Below are positions 15,287 through 22,897 of a stretch of 64,000 nt of DNA, piece by piece. The stretch lies in contig CBDDIP010000002.1 in the NCBI GenBank assembly GCA_965229005.1, positions 2,418,001-2,482,000 on the forward strand, written 5' to 3'. Made by a program: the position numbers and the translations under genes. Position 1 is the stretch's first letter. Each line of letters begins with the position of its first letter. Below the pieces are notes generated by a model, which worked only from the letters and a program-made list of their open reading frames with translations, had not been told where the DNA came from and searched no databases. This stretch comes from CBDDIP01 sp965229005. Its GTDB lineage: Bacteria; Actinomycetota; Acidimicrobiia; Acidimicrobiales; Ilumatobacteraceae.

Positions 15287-17143
15287 TCAGTTGAGCACGT
15301 CGAAGGAGACGACCGTCCAGAAGCGAGCTTCGCCATGGCCCGGGTCGCCGGTCTCGATGCGCACGCAACGCGTTTCCGGGTCGATGCTCACGATTCCGTA
15401 GGCGTCGCACGTGGGATGCGTGGCGAGGTCGTCCAGCGTCAGGGCATCGGTCGATGCGACGTTGATGTGCGTGTCGCAGTTGGCGATGTAGTACGGCTGG
15501 CTGAAGATGCCGTTGCCCATGGCGCAGAACTCGATGCGGGCGTCGAGGTCGCGCTCGGCGATGTCGACCACCACGTTCGGCAGCAGGTCGGTGACGTCCC
15601 GGACGAGGAACTGGCTGGCATTGCGGGCGAACGAGCGCGTGGCGGGGTCCGACATCTTGTCCTCGCCGATGCCGCCGACCTTCTCGTCGCCGACGCCCCA
15701 GCGGAAGCTGATCTCGCCCCGGTTCTTCCAACTGGAGTCGCCGTCGTAGGTGACGTTGAGCTCGTGCACCGTGATCAACACGTCGTGCTTCGGCTCGGCC
15801 AGCGTGTGGAACTCGCCCACCCGGTAGGAGCTGAACCCGTCGGCATCCGTGGCCTGGACGATGATCGCGTAGGTCGTGTCGCCGTCGAGACCACCGAGCT
15901 GCACCGGCCAGTCCTGCACCTTGGTGCCGTTCGTCGTCGCCGCTGCAGGAACACCACCGAACGTCGGGATCTCGCCGTCCCAGACGACGTTGCCGGTGGA
16001 CACCCACACCTGCATCGAGGCGGGCACGACCGTGTGCACGGCCAACCCGACGACACCGACCTGCGGGGTCACCTTGGCCTGATCGATGCACTGCGCGGCG
16101 CAGCCAGCCGGCCCATCGCCCTGCAGATCGTCGATCTGAACCGGCGTGGTGGTCATGAACGAACCGACTCGGTAAGAGGTGTGGTCGTTGCTGTCGATGG
16201 CACGCACGACGATCCAGTACTTGGTGCCCGCCTGCAGTGGCTTCAACGAGGCGAGCCACGAGGTGCGCAGGTCGTTGGTGTGGGCGATCGGGGCGACCGG
16301 CACGTTCTGCGGCACGCCGTTCTTGCCGACGGTGATCTTGCTCGTCGAGACGAACACCGACAGATAGGCCGGCGTGTTGGTGCCCACGTCGAGGCCGACG
16401 TTGGGTGAGGTCATGTTCGGCTTGAGGATCGCCTTGGTGATGCACTGGTTGTTGCATCCGCCGGCATCCTCACCGGCCGACAGCGGCACGTCGGCGACGA
16501 CGTCCGAACCGAACGTCGGGCGGAACCCGTGGACGTTCGCGTAGTGGCTGTTGCCCGGCTCGACGACCTTGATCTTGAAGTCGAACGCGCCGGGCTCGAT
16601 GGCGTTCGCATCGATGTCGAAGGCGATGGACGTGGTCGAACCGGCGGCGAGGTTGCCATCAGCGTGGGCCAGCTCGACCCACGGCTTGGTCGACGCGGTC
16701 CAGTCGATGCCGGCGTCGCCGCAGTTGGTGACGTCGAGGTTGCCGACGAGCTTGCGATCGACGAGGACGATGTCCTTGGCGACGAGGAGCTCGCCGTCGG
16801 TGAGTCCGTCGCATTGGGCGGGCGTCTGCGGTGCGTTGTCGAGATCGACCGGGTTGCCGCCCTGCGACTGGTCGGGAGTGGGCGTGAGGTCGACGGGCAT
16901 GGCCTCGTCGCCGAAGCCGGCCGAATCGTCCAGCGCCTCGGCGTCGGCCTGGTCGTCATCGATGACGGGGGTCGTGGTGCTGGTGTCGGATGGTGCGGTC
17001 GTCGGCGTCGACTGGCTGCTGACCGCCGGGCCGCTCTGGGCTGCCGGGTGGGACGACGTGCCCGTGCCACAGGCGCTGGCCAGGACGGCCGTGCCGGCCA
17101 GGAGCGCCAGTGTGGCGATGCGACGGTTGCGGTTGATCTTCAT
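15287..17143 (-). CDS. large secreted lipoprotein with fibronectin-like repeats
   Basis: The 618-residue protein has a lipoprotein signal peptide (LASAC, Cys25), a Ser/Thr/Pro/Asp-rich linker to about residue 95, then beta-rich segments. Two similar modules recur: each has a CxxQCI motif (NNQCITKA, AAQCIDQA), VGLDVGT/VGLAVHT, then YRVGSF or YRVGEF, resembling fibronectin type III-like repeats each closed by a Cys pair. The function is unknown. ATG 17143 follows a GGAG ribosome site. The sigma/anti-sigma fusion gene follows 28 bp downstream, suggesting that this protein is the sensed partner or target. Confidence 0.7.
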   Translation of the reverse strand: MKINRNRRIATLALLAGTAVLASACGTGTSSHPAAQSGPAVSSQSTPTTAPSDTSTTTPVIDDDQADAEALDDSAGFGDEAMPVDLTPTPDQSQGGNPVDLDNAPQTPAQCDGLTDGELLVAKDIVLVDRKLVGNLDVTNCGDAGIDWTASTKPWVELAHADGNLAAGSTTSIAFDIDANAIEPGAFDFKIKVVEPGNSHYANVHGFRPTFGSDVVADVPLSAGEDAGGCNNQCITKAILKPNMTSPNVGLDVGTNTPAYLSVFVSTSKITVGKNGVPQNVPVAPIAHTNDLRTSWLASLKPLQAGTKYWIVVRAIDSNDHTSYRVGSFMTTTPVQIDDLQGDGPAGCAAQCIDQAKVTPQVGVVGLAVHTVVPASMQVWVSTGNVVWDGEIPTFGGVPAAATTNGTKVQDWPVQLGGLDGDTTYAIIVQATDADGFSSYRVGEFHTLAEPKHDVLITVHELNVTYDGDSSWKNRGEISFRWGVGDEKVGGIGEDKMSDPATRSFARNASQFLVRDVTDLLPNVVVDIAERDLDARIEFCAMGNGIFSQPYYIANCDTHINVASTDALTLDDLATHPTCDAYGIVSIDPETRCVRIETGDPGHGEARFWTVVSFDVLN

Positions 17144-17251
17144 GTGAGGTCTCCATTGCTCGTGGGGATGGGTGTCGTTCGTGACACCGGGGAGAGCAGC
17201 GGGATCGACCGATCTTGCAAAAAGTTCCGGGTTGTTCGCGAGACTGGGGCG

Positions 17252-18730
17252 GTGACCGCGTTCGCCGACCTCGTCGCTGCCGCGCAGCAGGTCACCGGTA
17301 CTCCCAAGCGCAGCGAGAAGGTCGCCGTGTTCGCCGATCTCCTGCGACGGCTCCACCCCGACGAGGTCGTCGCAGCCATCGGGCTCCTGATCGGCGAACC
17401 TCGCCAAGGCCGCATCGGCGTCGGCTGGGCGACCATGAGCGGCCACCAGGGAGCCGCCGCCGGTGAGCCGTCGCTGTCGATCCTCGATGTCGATCGAGCG
17501 CTCTCCGAGCTGCAGGCGATGTCCGGTGCGGGTTCGCAGGGCGCCCGCGCCGAGCGGCTCGCGCAGCTGTTCGGCGACTCGACGGACGTCGAGCAGCAGC
17601 ACGTGTTCCGCGTGCTCACCGGTGAGATGCGCCAGGGAGCGAACGAGGGCGTGGTCACCGACGCGGTGGCCAAGGCGTCGGGTCGTCCGCTGGCCGATGT
17701 TCGTCGCGCGGCGATGCTGCTCGGCGATCTCGGCGTCGCTGCACGGCTCGCGCTCAGCGGACAGCCGATCGACGACGTCGGTCTCACGACCGGCGTCGGC
17801 GTGCAGCCGATGCTCGCCGCGACCGCAGCCAGCGTCACCGACGCGTTGGCGCTGACCGGGCCGGCCAGCGTGGAGTGGAAGCTCGACGGCGCTCGGGTGC
17901 AGGTCCATCGGCGCGGCGATGACGTGCGCGTGTACACGCGCAGCTTGCGCGAGATCGCCGCGGCGGTGCCGGGCATCGTTGCTGCGGTGCGCGACCTTCC
18001 GGTCGACGACATCGTCCTCGACGGTGAGGCGCTCGGCCTCGACATCGACGGCAACCCCTTGAAGTTCCAGGACTCGATGAGCGGTGAGTCGCATCTGCGC
18101 CCGTTCTTCTTCGACCTGCTGGCTGCCGACGGCACGTCGTTGATCGACGAGCCGCTCTCCGATCGCAAGCGACTGCTCGCCGAGCTCGTACCGCAGGCGA
18201 TGCGGCTGCCCACGATCGACACCGACGATGCCGCGCTCGCCGAGCGCTTCGCATTCGACGCGGTGGCCGCCGGACACGAGGGCGTGATGGTCAAGGCGTT
18301 GACGAGCCCGTACCAAGCCGGGCGGCGCGGGGCGACGTGGCGCAAGGTCAAGCCGGTGCACACGTTGGACCTCGTCGTCATCGCCATCGAGTGGGGGCAC
18401 GGCAGACGCACGGGGCTGCTGAGCAACCTGCACCTCGGCGCCCGCGGTGCGGAGGGGTCGTTCGTGATGGTCGGCAAGACCTTCAAGGGCATGACCGACG
18501 AGCTGCTGCGCTGGCAGACCGAGACGTTCCAACGCCTCGCACTCGCGACGGACGCGCACGTCGTCCACGTCCGTCCGGAGATCGTCGTCGAGATCGCCAT
18601 CGACGGTGTGCAGCGCTCGACCCGCTACCCGGGCGGTGTCGCCCTGCGCTTCGCTCGCGTCAAGCGCTACCGCGAGGACAAGCGTGCCGACGAGGCCGAC
18701 ACCATCGAACGAGTGCAGGCCATGCTGTGA
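17252..18730 (+). CDS. ATP-dependent DNA ligase (actinobacterial LigB-like)
   Basis: The 492-residue protein seals nicks using ATP. The N-terminal all-alpha DNA-binding domain (about 1-185; GEMRQGANEGVV) precedes the adenylation domain with motif I EWKLDGARVQ (Lys210 is the AMP-accepting residue), motif III (DIVLDGEALG), motif IIIa (RPFFFDLL), motif IV (EGVMVKAL) and motif V (WRKVKPVHTLDLVV). A C-terminal OB fold follows. Length and order match actinobacterial LigB-type ligases rather than NHEJ LigD; no Ku gene is near. The next gene, an EEP nuclease, starts inside its stop (GTGA), suggesting a coupled repair pair. Confidence 0.92.
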   Translation: MTAFADLVAAAQQVTGTPKRSEKVAVFADLLRRLHPDEVVAAIGLLIGEPRQGRIGVGWATMSGHQGAAAGEPSLSILDVDRALSELQAMSGAGSQGARAERLAQLFGDSTDVEQQHVFRVLTGEMRQGANEGVVTDAVAKASGRPLADVRRAAMLLGDLGVAARLALSGQPIDDVGLTTGVGVQPMLAATAASVTDALALTGPASVEWKLDGARVQVHRRGDDVRVYTRSLREIAAAVPGIVAAVRDLPVDDIVLDGEALGLDIDGNPLKFQDSMSGESHLRPFFFDLLAADGTSLIDEPLSDRKRLLAELVPQAMRLPTIDTDDAALAERFAFDAVAAGHEGVMVKALTSPYQAGRRGATWRKVKPVHTLDLVVIAIEWGHGRRTGLLSNLHLGARGAEGSFVMVGKTFKGMTDELLRWQTETFQRLALATDAHVVHVRPEIVVEIAIDGVQRSTRYPGGVALRFARVKRYREDKRADEADTIERVQAML

Positions 18731-19542
18731 GCATGCGCGTGATGACCTGGAACCTGTGGTGGCGGTTCGGGCCGTGGGAGCAGCGCCGCGCGGCGATCGA
18801 GGCCGTGATCGACGAGCAGGCACCGGACGTGCTCTGTCTGCAGGAGGTGTGGAGCGAAGGCGAGTCGTCGTTGGCCGAGGAGGTCGCGGTTGGTCGCGGC
18901 TGGCACGTGGCCGTCACCGACGACCCGTTCCCGCAGCGCGACGTCGGGTTCCACAACGCCATCGTCAGTCGCTGGCCGATGACCGACGTCGAGAGCATCG
19001 CGTTGGTGGCGGGCGACGGGACACCCGGCCATCGGCGAGTGCTGGTCGCCGACGTGCACACTCCCTGGGGAGCGTGGCCGGTCGGGTCCACTCACCTGGC
19101 CTACCGATTCGACGAATCCGCGCTTCGTCAGCACCAGGCCGAGCAGCTGCTCCACGTGGTCGCCGGCCGCCGCGGCGACCCGGAGACCGCGCTGCCGATG
19201 GTCCTCTGCGGCGACTTCAACGCCGTGCCCGACAGCGACGAGGTGCGCCTGCTGACGGGCCGGCGCGCCGGACCGATCCCCAACCTCGTGCTCAGCGATG
19301 CGTGGGAGCAGGTGGGCGACGGGGCCGGATGCACGTGGCGGAGCGACAACCCGTACCAGGGCGACACGGCCTGGCCGAACCGACGGCTCGACTACGTGTT
19401 CGTCAGCTGGCCGCGCCCGAAGCCGGTCGGCAACCCGGTCCGGGCGTGGCTGGCCGGCGCCGAGCCCGTTGACGGACCGGCGGGACCGATGGTGCCGAGC
19501 GACCATGCAGCCGTCGTCGTCGAGCTGCGGGTGCCCGGGTAG
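18727..19542 (+). CDS. endonuclease/exonuclease/phosphatase (EEP) family protein
   Basis: The 271-residue protein shows all EEP-fold landmarks: MTWNLWW at the N-terminus, the metal-binding Glu in DVLCLQEVW, STHLAYR, GDFNAVPDSDEV, RLDYVFV and the terminal SDHAAVVVEL. Members include DNA nucleases and phosphodiesterases. Coupling to a DNA ligase by a 4-bp overlap favours a DNA-repair role, but that is inference. The start may be GTG 18727 or ATG 18733. Confidence 0.85.
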   Translation: MSMRVMTWNLWWRFGPWEQRRAAIEAVIDEQAPDVLCLQEVWSEGESSLAEEVAVGRGWHVAVTDDPFPQRDVGFHNAIVSRWPMTDVESIALVAGDGTPGHRRVLVADVHTPWGAWPVGSTHLAYRFDESALRQHQAEQLLHVVAGRRGDPETALPMVLCGDFNAVPDSDEVRLLTGRRAGPIPNLVLSDAWEQVGDGAGCTWRSDNPYQGDTAWPNRRLDYVFVSWPRPKPVGNPVRAWLAGAEPVDGPAGPMVPSDHAAVVVELRVPG

Positions 19543-19556
19543 GGTCGGCGCCCGTC

Positions 19557-20159
19557 ATGGCAACCCTCCGCTTCAACTTCGGCACGATGGGCTCGGGCAA
19601 GAGCACGATGGCGCTGCAGATCCATCACAACCTCGCCAGCCGCGACCTGTACGGGCTGCTGCTGACCAAGCTGGATCGCGAGGGTGCGCAGGTCACCAGC
19701 CGCCTCGGGGTCGCCGCCGACGCCATCGAAGTGCTGCCCGAGCTGGACATCTACAAGCTGGCCGTCGACCACTGGCCGCTGCACTACATGATCTGCGACG
19801 AGGCGCAGTTCTACACCGAGGCCCAGGTCGACCAGTTGGCTCGCGCTGTCGACGATCTGGGCATCGACGTGTTCGCCTTCGGGCTGATCACCGACTTCCG
19901 CGGCCTCCTGTTCGATGGCACCAAGCGGTTCCTCGAGGTGGCCGACGAGCGGGTGCCGATGCAGGTCGAGGCGCGCTGCTGGTGCGGCGCACGGGCCACG
20001 CACAACGCCCGCGTGGTCAACGGTGAGATCACCTACGAGGGCGAGACGGTGGTGGTCGGCGACACCGACGAGCACGGCGAGCAGCCACTGTTCGGTGACG
20101 TGGTGCGCTACGAGCTGCTCTGCCGCACGCACTACCGCAACGGTGAGATCGGCACGTAG
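19557..20159 (+). CDS. tdk: thymidine kinase
   Basis: Thymidine kinase phosphorylates thymidine to dTMP for salvage. The 200-residue protein has the P-loop GTMGSGKST (residues 9-17), the Walker B-like DEAQF, the lasso/substrate region and a structural zinc site (CWCGARATHNAR and C-x-x-H near the end). TAGGGT (19540-19545) lies 11 nt before the ATG. Together with nrdJ, nrdR and the ligase it gives this arm of the window a DNA-precursor theme, although the genes are separate units. Confidence 0.95.
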   Translation: MATLRFNFGTMGSGKSTMALQIHHNLASRDLYGLLLTKLDREGAQVTSRLGVAADAIEVLPELDIYKLAVDHWPLHYMICDEAQFYTEAQVDQLARAVDDLGIDVFAFGLITDFRGLLFDGTKRFLEVADERVPMQVEARCWCGARATHNARVVNGEITYEGETVVVGDTDEHGEQPLFGDVVRYELLCRTHYRNGEIGT

Positions 20160-20173
20160 ATCCGAACGCTCAC

Positions 20174-20938
20174 TCAGGCAGTTGCGTGGCGGAGCACGAA
20201 GTTGAACGACTGATCGTCGGCGCCTGCTGGCTGGCCGGCGTCGCTCATCACACGTGAGACCCCGAGCCCGCTCGCCTCGACGAGGGACCGAAAGCCGTCC
20301 TGCGTGTACCAGTGCAGCATCCACGGCCGTTCGACGACCTCGCTCGACTCGGCCGTGTGCAGTTCGTAGCGCAGCGTCGTGATCTGCGTGCGGGCGACGT
20401 CGTCGCGCGCCTCGCTGACCGCGCTGAATCGCATCTCGGTGCCGTCCTCGGAGGTGCGCGTTCGGAATCGCCCGAACGCGGTCGGCTTGGTGGGTCTCGG
20501 GATGAACAGCGGGATGAGCACGCTGCCGCCGGGGGCGAGGTGCACGCGGATGCGCTCGAGCGCTCGCAACGCGGTGGCGTCGTCAGGGAGCAGGTTGAAC
20601 GTCGGGCCGGCGAGGAAGATGGAGGAGAACAGACGCTCGATCTGCATCGACTCGATCGGCTGCTCGTGCAGCGTCACGGCGAGCCCTCGCGCGTGGGCGG
20701 CATCACGGCAGCGGGCGAGCATGTCGGGCGAGGAGTCGAGGCCTTCGACGTCCAGGCCCATCGCCAGCAGATCGAGCAGCGGGTCGCCCTCGCCGCACCC
20801 GAGCTCCAGCGCCGGCTGGCCCGACCGCTCGATGAACCGTGCGTACGGCGTCGGATCGAACGGGCCCGTTCCGCGCAGCGCGCCGTAGAGCTGGGCAACG
20901 ATGCCGGTGTAGAACAGCGCAGGATCGGGCGACGACAT
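20174..20938 (-). CDS. SAM-dependent methyltransferase
   Basis: The 254-residue protein has the class I SAM motif ALELGCGEGDPLLDL, the acidic motif II in VEGLDSSPDML and HLAPGGSVLIPLFIP. The substrate is unknown. The C-terminal part (ERPWMLHWYTQDGFRSLVEASG) is typical of small-molecule methyltransferases of the Methyltransf_25 type. It is convergent with tdk (14 bp apart) and lies 7 bp after the DUF4190-like gene in the same direction, so the two probably form one transcript. Confidence 0.75.
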   Translation of the reverse strand: MSSPDPALFYTGIVAQLYGALRGTGPFDPTPYARFIERSGQPALELGCGEGDPLLDLLAMGLDVEGLDSSPDMLARCRDAAHARGLAVTLHEQPIESMQIERLFSSIFLAGPTFNLLPDDATALRALERIRVHLAPGGSVLIPLFIPRPTKPTAFGRFRTRTSEDGTEMRFSAVSEARDDVARTQITTLRYELHTAESSEVVERPWMLHWYTQDGFRSLVEASGLGVSRVMSDAGQPAGADDQSFNFVLRHATA

Positions 20939-20945
20939 GCCGTAC

Positions 20946-21326
20946 CTAATTGCTCGCAGCAGCGGCGGCCACGAGGATGAGCACGAAGATCGCCACGCCG
21001 ACGATCATCAGGCACGAGCTGATGATCCCGCAGACTCGCCCCGCCGTGACGTTGCCGCGGTTGGTCCAGTTCACACCCGGCTGCGAGTCCATCTCCCGGA
21101 TCGCGCTGTTGCCCATCGCCCAGGCGAACGGCCCGAGCAGCGCGCAGCCCACGAGGCTGAGGATGCCGAGCACGAGGATGGTCGTCCCGTTCTGGTGCTC
21201 GCGAGTGTTGCCCTGAAATCCGTACGGCCCGGCCGCATATGGGCTCGGGGCGATGTACCCGGGTGGAGGCGGACTGCCGCCCCAATTCGGCGGGCGCTCA
21301 GGACCAGGCGGAGGCGGCATCGACAC
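20946..21326 (-). CDS. DUF4190-like small membrane protein
   Basis: The 126-residue protein has a Pro/Gly/Tyr-rich cytoplasmic N-terminus (about 1-45) and two membrane helices (about 48-70 and 95-122) flanking the motif AMGNSAIREMD, the usual signature of DUF4190 proteins. Such proteins are common in actinobacteria and have no known function. TAGCAT (minus strand) lies 12 nt before the ATG. Confidence 0.75.
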   Translation of the reverse strand: MSMPPPPGPERPPNWGGSPPPPGYIAPSPYAAGPYGFQGNTREHQNGTTILVLGILSLVGCALLGPFAWAMGNSAIREMDSQPGVNWTNRGNVTAGRVCGIISSCLMIVGVAIFVLILVAAAAASN

Positions 21327-21368
21327 GCGGCGATGCTACGTCGGACCTGTCGCGGCTGCCGCAGGCAG

Positions 21369-21395
21369 CAGATGTCCGCCTCAGCGAGACATCTG
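21369..21395. terminator. 8-bp inverted repeat downstream of the 21455-21886 gene
   Basis: CAGATGTC (21369-21376) and GACATCTG (21388-21395) are exact complements around an 11-nt loop, located between two tandem minus-strand genes. It may act as a weak terminator or mRNA end. Confidence 0.4.
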
Positions 21396-21454
21396 ATGCC
21401 AGCGATCGCACACTCGCGTCTCGATGGGAGGTGAGCGGTGAGCTGTCGCGGCGG

Positions 21455-21886
21455 CTACCAACCGCGTCGACGCCACACCGGCGCGTACGTGCCCTCGACA
21501 TCGAGCGACGCCCACCCGCTGAGCGCGGCAGGTGCGACCGCAGCCACGAACACGATGCAGATCTCGGGCCACCAACCACTGGCCAGCATGCCCAGAGCGA
21601 GCACCGGTCCACCGCCGACGAGCTGCGCGACGACAGCGCTCGACCAGCGACCGGACCGGGGTGCGACCTTGCGCAGGAGCAGCCGAAGCGCACTCGCCCA
21701 GAGCGCGAGCACGACGAGGTAACCGGCCGCAGCCGCGGCGAACACCACGAGAGTGACCTCGAGGCACGACGGAGTGTCGTCACACCGTCCACCGTTGGAG
21801 CGCACGGCCACGCTCACCGCTGCCGCAAGAAGGCAGGCGGCCAACACGAGGTGCACGAGTCCACTCACCACGGCGACGCGCCACAT
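21455..21886 (-). CDS. small integral membrane protein, family unknown
   Basis: The 143-residue product is mostly hydrophobic, with about four predicted membrane helices (near residues 5-25, 45-68, 88-106 and 107-125). A Cys pair in the first outer loop (RCDDTPSC) could form a disulfide. I recognise no family. A strong hairpin 16 bp upstream separates it from the DinB gene, so it probably has its own promoter. Confidence 0.55.
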   Translation of the reverse strand: MWRVAVVSGLVHLVLAACLLAAAVSVAVRSNGGRCDDTPSCLEVTLVVFAAAAAGYLVVLALWASALRLLLRKVAPRSGRWSSAVVAQLVGGGPVLALGMLASGWWPEICIVFVAAVAPAALSGWASLDVEGTYAPVWRRRGW

Positions 21887-21901
21887 CGATCTGGTGGTTC
21901 C

Positions 21902-21940
21902 GGGCGGGATCCTTCTCGGTTTCCGAGAAGGATCCCGCCC
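21902..21940. terminator. perfect 18-bp-stem hairpin downstream of the DinB/pentapeptide gene
   Basis: GGGCGGGATCCTTCTCGG (21902-21919), loop TTT and its exact complement (21923-21940) form an 18-bp stem. It lies 28 bp past the stop of the minus-strand DinB gene and just before the next gene, consistent with a terminator lacking a T-tract. Confidence 0.7.
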
Positions 21941-21967
21941 AGTCGCGATCGGAGCAGTCGGGATGCT

Positions 21968-22684
21968 TCAGTCTGATGCTTCGAGGACGGCGAGGTCGCG
22001 CAGCGCGTAGCGGTTGTGCCAGAACGCTTCCTCGAACACGGTGTACAAGCCCTCGCGGAGCGGGTGTGGGCCGTTCTCGAGCACGTCGATCTCCCGGTCG
22101 AAGTCCGTCGCCTCGACGGTCGACACGAAGTCGCGAACCTTCGCGGCTCGATCGCTGAGGACGGCGAGCGCATCGTCGAGCGATGGCGTCAGCGAGGAGT
22201 CGAGCCCGGGGAACGGGAAGTCGACCGAGCCGCGGTTCGGCATCCCGAACGGCGACAGCGCTTCGCCGAGGATGGGTGCCGTGAACCACTTGTCGATGGC
22301 GAAGACGACGTGGCGCAGCGTCTCGACGAAGGTGAACTCGCCGTTGACCGACTGGTGCATCGAGGCCTCGGGCAGGGCCCGCGCTCGGGCGATGGTGGCG
22401 CCCCACGTGTCCTCGAGTGCCGTCCACGCAGCGCGAGCGCCGTCGCCATCGGTCGGTCGGATCATCGCCCGCAGCGGGTACCACTGGTCGCGCTCGTTGA
22501 CGAACGCGGTCACATCGACGCCGTTGATGACGAACCGATCGATCTGCGCGTCGATGTCGACGTCGACGAGCAGCGCGTGGCTGATCCGCACGCCGGTCAG
22601 GTTGACGTCTCGGAACTCCGAGCGGCTGAGGTCGGCGCCCCAGAACACCGACTCGGCAAGATCACCCTCGAACTCTTCCGGCAT
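21968..22684 (-). CDS. pentapeptide-repeat/DinB-fold protein
   Basis: The 238-residue protein starts with a short pentapeptide-repeat segment (ADLSRSEFRDVNLTGVRISH, about 17-36). The rest is a four-helix DinB-like domain with the metal-binding His residues in FVETLRHVVFAIDKWF and EEAFWHNRYALRDL. DinB-like enzymes include thiol-S-transferases that use mycothiol or bacillithiol. ATG 22684 has a consensus AGGAGG ribosome site 5 nt upstream. It is divergent from gltB with a 213-bp spacer. Confidence 0.8.
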   Translation of the reverse strand: MPEEFEGDLAESVFWGADLSRSEFRDVNLTGVRISHALLVDVDIDAQIDRFVINGVDVTAFVNERDQWYPLRAMIRPTDGDGARAAWTALEDTWGATIARARALPEASMHQSVNGEFTFVETLRHVVFAIDKWFTAPILGEALSPFGMPNRGSVDFPFPGLDSSLTPSLDDALAVLSDRAAKVRDFVSTVEATDFDREIDVLENGPHPLREGLYTVFEEAFWHNRYALRDLAVLEASD

Positions 22685-22897
22685 GAATCCTCCTGTGGCA
22701 TCGTCGACCAGGTCACCGTATGCGAGGTTGCGGACGAGATCGGTCCGCAACGACGCGCTCGCTGCGGTCGCGAGAACCAGGTGGCGCTGGAGCGCGCTGC
22801 TCAGTAACATCCAGTTCACCTTTCCGGGCCAGCGTCGTCCCGAGAGCCACCCAGCCGACATGCGGTTCGCCGCCGACTTCGTGGAGCTCACAACTCG
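22685..22897. other. divergent intergenic region upstream of gltB
   Basis: This 213-bp gap separates the DinB/pentapeptide gene from gltB. It must contain both promoters, but I see no clear -10/-35 pair, palindrome or riboswitch-like structure. A GTGGAG sequence near 22881 could be the gltB ribosome site. Confidence 0.4.
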
